NCBI GenBank assembly: GCA_964461715.1 | Contig: CAYWVR010000007.1 | Coordinates: forward strand, 54,956-118,955 | DNA length: 64,000 bases | DNA from: CAYWVR01 sp964461715 | GTDB taxonomy: Bacteria > Planctomycetota > Phycisphaerae > FEN-1346 | Direction of reading: 5' to 3' | Shown: positions 60,491-64,000 of the stretch, one piece after another | Numbering within the stretch: position 1 is the first letter of the stretch | How the letters are laid out: each line of letters starts with the position of its first letter | Notes under the pieces: model-generated | Seen by the model: only the letters and a program-made list of their open reading frames with translations | Told to the model about the DNA's origin: nothing | The model's database searches: none | Position numbers and translations under genes: made by a program

Positions 60491-61227
60491 GAGTCACCTC
60501 CCGTCTTTAACCCCGCGCTCGGGACGAGACGGGGCGTCCCCGTCTCCGGCATCTTCTCGAGCAGCTTCTCGGCCTCCTCACTCAGGAGGAACACGATCTC
60601 GAACCGCCTGAGCGGCACCCCTTCCTTGAAGGCGAACGCCTCGCTGAACTTCAGGTTCAGCTCCTCGAAGAACGGGTCGGCGCTCAAGCGGCCGATGTAC
60701 TCGGCCACCTGCACGTCCGTCTCCGCCAGCCCGTGCAGCTTGAACTGCACCTCGGTCACGAGGACCGTGGGCGGCGGACCCTTGCGCGGGGCCTGCTTGG
60801 CCTTGGTCTTGTCCCGGGCGGAGTCGGTGGCCGGGTCCGGCTTGACCGGCACCTCCCGCTGGTCCGTGGCCATCGTCAGGACCTGGATCGACGTGTTCGG
60901 GGGTAGGAGGTTCGTCAGGCGCGCCAGGACGTGGCTCCGCGGGACCCGCTCCAGCAGGTTCGCGCTCAGCTCCACCTTCCTCAGCAGGCCCTCCTTCCGC
61001 TCCTCCAAGGTCGTCAGCGTCTCGATCTGCTTGGCCGCCTCCTGGTACTGCTGCTCGACGACGGCCCGCATCGCCTTGATGCTGAACGTCCGCAGGAACG
61101 TGAAGCCCACCAGCGCGCCCATCACCAGGACGGCCCCGCCGCCGATGACCAGGCACACGATGTTCGCATGGCGGCGGCTGCGCCGCTCCATGTAATCGTG
61201 CGGCAGGAAATTGATGACTTTCTGCAT
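60487..61227 (-). CDS. pilN: PilN-like pilus assembly protein
   Basis: 246 residues. The N-terminal INFLPHDYMERRSRRHAN corresponds to the INLLP motif that binds PilM. A membrane helix (IVCLVIGGGAVLVMGALVGF), a coiled coil (QQYQEAAKQIETLTTLEERK) and a C-terminal domain with FKLHGLAETDVQVAEYIGRL follow. A charged insert, DSARDKTKAKQAPRKG, is not usual. It starts 18 bases after pilM. Confidence 0.88.
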   Translation of the reverse strand: MQKVINFLPHDYMERRSRRHANIVCLVIGGGAVLVMGALVGFTFLRTFSIKAMRAVVEQQYQEAAKQIETLTTLEERKEGLLRKVELSANLLERVPRSHVLARLTNLLPPNTSIQVLTMATDQREVPVKPDPATDSARDKTKAKQAPRKGPPPTVLVTEVQFKLHGLAETDVQVAEYIGRLSADPFFEELNLKFSEAFAFKEGVPLRRFEIVFLLSEEAEKLLEKMPETGTPRLVPSAGLKTGGDS

Positions 61228-61245
61228 CCGGTCATCCTCTCAAGG

Positions 61246-62367
61246 TCAGGCGGCAGTGAAGAGGCTCAGACCCGCCGCCACCGACAGCTCCGGCTCCGCC
61301 TCCGCCTCGCCGTCGTCCTCAAGGACGGCGGCCAGGGGGTGGCCCACTTCGCACGGGACCCGCAAACTGGCCCCCAGCACCTTCACCAGGGCCCGGTCGC
61401 GGGCCTCCGGGCCGAGGAAAACGACGCGACTAACGTGGGCCCCGCGGCCCAGCGACGAGTGGTACCGCATGCACGACTCCAACTCGTCCACCAGCGGCCC
61501 CAGGTCCCAGCGGATGGCGGTGTAAGCCTTGACGGCCTCCTCGGTGGCGTGGGGCCGGTTCTCGGGAGCGGCGTCGCGCCACCGGGCCCGCATCCCGCTC
61601 GCCTCCTCCGAGGAGACGCTCAGCTCGCGGGCCATCGCCCGGGCCAGGTGCGTCGTCCCCAGATCCACGTCCTTGACAAACTGCGTCTCCATGCCCCGCA
61701 CGATCGAGACGTGCGTCGTCGAGGCCCCCAGCAGGACCAGCATCAGGCTCTCCGGCCCCTCCTGCGTCTGCGGGCCGTGCGTCGAGCCGTAGGCGTAGGC
61801 GTAGCCCATCGCACACGGCTCGACGCCCACCCCGATCACCTCCAGGCCCAGCTTCTCCATGGCCAGAACGTGTTTTTCCACAGTCGCGCGGACAGCGGCC
61901 AGAACGATGACGTCCTGCTTCGTCTCGTTGTTCTCCGAGACGGCCCCCACGACGATGTGGCGGACCACGGCCGCCCGCGGGTCGAACGACAGCTTGCCCT
62001 GAAGCTCCCAGGGCAGGGCGCTCTGAAGCTCCTCCGGCTGCATGGGGGCCATCCGAAGGTGCTGGATGACGACGTAGTCCTCGGGCAGGCTGATGACGGC
62101 CTCCTTGCCGCGGAAACCGTCGCTGGCGAGCGTGTGACGGACCGACTGGCGGGCATCGTCGAGACGGGCCTCGATGAGCTGGCGGCGCTGGGGGCTGGGC
62201 AGACCGTTGGAGGGCTCGGCCTCGGTATCCGGAACCGGCGGAAACTGGAACCGAGCCTTCGAGACGAGCCGAAGGCCCATCTCAGCCTGCTCGAGTTGCA
62301 CCATGTGGGCCGACTCCAGCCCCATGTGAATCCCGATGGGAAGCACGGATTTCTTACGACGCGCCAT
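61246..62367 (-). CDS. pilM: PilM-like actin-fold pilus assembly protein
   Basis: 373 residues, cytoplasmic, FtsA/actin fold. IGIHMGLESAHMVQLEQ opens the first nucleotide-binding part; AVISLPEDYVVIQHLRMAPM, LPWELQGKLSFDPRAAVVRH, VGVEPCAMGYAYAYG and MLVLLGASTTHVSIVRGM follow, and VVFLGPEARDRALVKVLGAS is the second phosphate loop region. It is recruited by PilN. First gene of the pilus locus, with a promoter about 75 bases upstream. Confidence 0.88.
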   Translation of the reverse strand: MARRKKSVLPIGIHMGLESAHMVQLEQAEMGLRLVSKARFQFPPVPDTEAEPSNGLPSPQRRQLIEARLDDARQSVRHTLASDGFRGKEAVISLPEDYVVIQHLRMAPMQPEELQSALPWELQGKLSFDPRAAVVRHIVVGAVSENNETKQDVIVLAAVRATVEKHVLAMEKLGLEVIGVGVEPCAMGYAYAYGSTHGPQTQEGPESLMLVLLGASTTHVSIVRGMETQFVKDVDLGTTHLARAMARELSVSSEEASGMRARWRDAAPENRPHATEEAVKAYTAIRWDLGPLVDELESCMRYHSSLGRGAHVSRVVFLGPEARDRALVKVLGASLRVPCEVGHPLAAVLEDDGEAEAEPELSVAAGLSLFTAA

Positions 62368-62443
62368 GCGAAGTCCCTCTCATCAGCGGCCCCGGCCAAG
62401 GGTACAACCTGTCCCCAAATGGCCTGGATAGCCCATCATGCCA

Positions 62444-62471
62444 AGCTTACGTGCGACGCTACCGCTGTCAA
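62444..62471 (-). promoter_or_regulatory. Promoter of the pilus locus (pilM)
   Basis: Minus-strand perfect TTGACA and TAAGCT with a 16-base spacer, leader about 70 bases. Confidence 0.55.
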
Positions 62472-62841
62472 ACGGCCGCTCGCCCCGCAACGGGCCTCGG
62501 CCCGGCCGCGCGGCAAAATCTCTGTAAGTCCTTGTGTTGCAGTATCTTACAGAAGAAGGCCCGGCGCGCGGGGCAGGGGAGTGGGACCGGTCCCGGGGGG
62601 CAGGCCCTGCACGACACCCCCCGATTTTGCCGGATTTTCCCGCCGCTCGCATACGTCCGGACCTCATCTCGCGGATTCCTCAAGTGCCTCTCCCGTCTCT
62701 CCCGGCGCGCCGCCGTACCCGACGGCCCGGGAGCCGCAGGCATATCGACTCAATCCGGGCCCCGCTTAAGGGCTAAGAAAGGCCGCGGGTTCGACGGCGG
62801 GCCGGGCGACGGGCTTCCGCTCAACGGAGGCGCATTTTGTG
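62472..62841. other. Non-coding region between the pilus locus and the FHA gene
   Basis: No frame here has a convincing ribosome-binding site or family match. It holds an inverted repeat TCTGTAAG-N17-CTTACAGA, listed separately, and GC-rich sequence without other structure that could be identified by eye. Confidence 0.5.
62521..62553. repeat. Inverted repeat TCTGTAAG-N17-CTTACAGA
   Basis: Perfect 8-bp arms with a 17-base spacer in a locally AT-richer stretch between two divergent promoters. It could be a DNA-binding site or part of a small mobile element; the arms are too short to decide. Confidence 0.5.
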
Positions 62842-62870
62842 TTGATTGACGCCACGGCGTGTGCTAACCT
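62842..62870 (+). promoter_or_regulatory. Promoter of the FHA-domain gene
   Basis: TTGATT and TAACCT with a 17-base spacer, about 47 bases before the ATG. The overlapping TTGACG four bases downstream would leave only 13 bases, so it is less likely to be the -35. Confidence 0.45.
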
Positions 62871-62917
62871 CCCGTGAACTCGCGAAGGTCCGGCCACCGA
62901 ACTCGGAGGCGAATCGC

Positions 62918-63487
62918 ATGGACGTCAAACTTCACCTCATCAAGGGCAATCCCAAGGGCAAACAGGTCGACGTGCCGGCCGGCACGGTCGCCGTCGGCCG
63001 AGCCGAGGACAGCGACGTTATCATCGCGTCTACCCGGGTCTCGCGGAATCATTGCGAGTTCGTCCACGAGGAGAACGCGCTTCGCCTTCGCGACAAGGAA
63101 TCCGCCAACGGCACGCTCGTCAACGGCGAGAAGATCACCGAGACCGAGCTCCATCCCGGCGACGAAGTCCAGATCGGCCCCCTCACGTTCCTCGTCGAGA
63201 TCGACGGCAACCGGACGCCCGCCGACCCGAAACCGGAGGCCGCCCCGGCCCCCGAGGCCGCGCCTCAGGCCGAGCCGGCCCCCGCGAAACCGGCGCCCGC
63301 CCCCAAGCCCACGGGTGATAAACCCCCCACGAAGCCGCCCGCCAAGCCGCGCGGCGGAGAGGACGACATCTTCTCCTCCCTCGAGCGCATGGCCGGTGGC
63401 GAGAAGAAGAAGGCCGAGGGCGGCAAGGAAAGCCAGAACGAAGGCGACGTCCTCCGCCTCTCCGACGACGACCTGCTCGGCGAGTAG
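62918..63487 (+). CDS. FHA-domain protein
   Basis: 189 residues. An FHA domain fills residues 1-95 or so: GTVAVGRAEDSDVIIAST, RVSRNHCEFV and SANGTLVNGEKI, the phosphothreonine-binding core with Arg, Ser, His and Asn in place. It is followed by a Pro/Ala/Lys-rich linker (about residues 100-150) and a conserved-looking acidic end with FSSLERMAGGEKKKAE and DVLRLSDDDLLGE. Cytoplasmic, probably an adaptor that reads Ser/Thr kinase signals; the partner is not in the window. ATG has GGAGG 8 bases before it. Confidence 0.88.
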   Translation: MDVKLHLIKGNPKGKQVDVPAGTVAVGRAEDSDVIIASTRVSRNHCEFVHEENALRLRDKESANGTLVNGEKITETELHPGDEVQIGPLTFLVEIDGNRTPADPKPEAAPAPEAAPQAEPAPAKPAPAPKPTGDKPPTKPPAKPRGGEDDIFSSLERMAGGEKKKAEGGKESQNEGDVLRLSDDDLLGE

Positions 63488-63540
63488 GCCCCGGCGCGCC
63501 CGCGACCTGCCGGTGCGGAGGGCCTTCGATCGCCCAATGG

Positions 63541-63567
63541 CCACGTTTCGCCGGGGCGGTTGCGGCC
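63541..63567 (-). repeat. Dispersed GC-rich repeat, copy D (degenerate)
   Basis: On the minus strand this stretch is 22/27 identical to copy A. It forms an imperfect inverted pair with copy B 58 bases away. Confidence 0.45.
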
Positions 63568-63624
63568 GGAGTTCATCGGCTTGGGCTTTGGATGACCTGC
63601 CCACGCTCCTCGCGCGAAAGCGCT

Positions 63625-63657
63625 CCGCAAGCGGGGCGGCGAAACGGGCCCGAGGGC
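63625..63657 (+). repeat. Dispersed GC-rich repeat, copy B
   Basis: 30/33 identical to copy A upstream of thrS; shared core CCGCAAGCGG, then AACGGGCCCGAGGGC. Confidence 0.6.
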
Positions 63658-63888
63658 CAGGGGTGCCCAAGATGTCGTGAGCTCGTAACGCGCCGACCCT
63701 CAAAGCGCCCAAGGCCCACCCAAGCCCGCAGAATCGCCGAAAACCCATCCGGCTCCCCATTCTGCCGCCTACCCACTTGTGAGGGCCGGCTCTCCGCACG
63801 GTCCGATAATATATGTTATGTTGCGTTTGGGAGAGGGGGGTTCTCGCGAAGCCCGCCGGGGATGATTGGGCCGCGGTTTCGCCAGGAG

Positions 63889-63914
63889 GCCCGTTTCGCT
63901 GGGCCGCTTGCGCC
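63889..63914 (-). repeat. Dispersed GC-rich repeat, copy C
   Basis: Minus-strand copy, 23/26 identical to copy A over its first part. Confidence 0.55.
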
Positions 63915-64000
63915 CCGATTGCGGCGGATTGGACGTTGGATGACGCAGGAGCGTTCCTTGCTCCGAACGCGTCTGAGCGCGCAAGACACCCGCTGCGTCG

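Larger units (their letters stand above)
63488..64000. other. Non-coding end region with repeat copies
   Basis: No protein-coding frame is supported. It contains three copies of the dispersed repeat (63541-63567, 63625-63657, 63889-63914) in alternating orientation and an AT-rich island GATAATATATGTTATG near 63805 that could hold a promoter for a gene beyond the edge. Confidence 0.5.

Noticed and set aside
62451..62849. 132-codon plus-strand frame between pilM and the FHA gene
   Set aside because: No ribosome-binding site, Arg/Pro/Gly-rich composition and overlap with the pilM promoter.
63769..63984. 71-codon minus-strand frame at the right end
   Set aside because: Overlaps a repeat copy; no family match and no upstream ribosome-binding site.

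Overview
The window is GC-rich, tightly packed bacterial chromosome with genes on both strands, many of them overlapping by ATGA or GTGA. The gene content points to an anaerobic, diderm member of the Planctomycetota (Phycisphaerae-like). The evidence is a HYExAFE-family protein, twin sets of planctomycete-style prepilins, KDO/LPS-export genes (kdsD, kdsC, LptC-like), and a redox inventory typical of anaerobes: NuoEFG/Nfn-like complex, ferredoxin:thioredoxin reductase, radical SAM enzymes and a PPDK-like protein. The phylum is inferred from gene families, not from rRNA. No rRNA, tRNA or CRISPR array was recognised.

Layout. 1-4335 (-): yjbQ-purF-carA-carB nucleotide operon, with carB cut by the window edge. 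4440-5342 (+): trpC, divergent from yjbQ. 5329-10436 (-): NrpR-like regulator, a KaiC-like/PPDK-like protein and gdhA, suggesting nitrogen/2-oxoglutarate control. 10725-17128 (+): five-gene flavin/Fe-S operon (NuoE, NuoF, NuoG, NfnA-like, NfnB-like), probably a soluble electron-bifurcating transhydrogenase. 17166-17488 (-): decayed hicB antitoxin. 17559-18269 (-): ferredoxin:thioredoxin reductase and thioredoxin. 18360-22740 (-): hom, an ApgM-like gene (candidate homoserine kinase) and lysC, then a nuclease-like membrane protein. 22833-25716 (-): two paralogous coiled-coil exported proteins and a HEAT-repeat lipoprotein.

25890-30849 (+): kdsD-kdsC and a giant LptC/OstA-like protein containing a lipoyl-like domain. 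30871-35230 (+): a nitroreductase-like gene, then an AmmeMemoRadiSam locus in which all three proteins carry export signals. 35202-37565 (-): spermidine-synthase-like multipass protein, convergent with the radical SAM gene. 37566-38025: intergenic, holding the 5' remnant of an IS1380-type transposase. 38026-44881 (+): long operon of YkgJ-Psd fusion, pssA, hisS, HYExAFE protein, three tiny exported or membrane proteins, a BioB homologue lacking one cluster ligand and a FabF-like ketosynthase. 45180-49511 (+): thrS-infC-rpmI-rplT-pheS.

49519-62367 (-): one type IV pilus / type II secretion-like locus, read as pilM-N-O-P-like, pilB, pilT, pilC, then two consecutive copies of a PilV-PilX-PilW-like minor pilin module. 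62918-63487 (+): FHA-domain protein. The last 500 bases are non-coding and hold three copies of a dispersed GC-rich repeat, which also occurs upstream of thrS.

Well-spaced sigma-70-type promoters (16-18 base spacers) can be read in front of most of these units and are listed individually. Large open frames antisense to the genes are GC-driven shadows and were left out.
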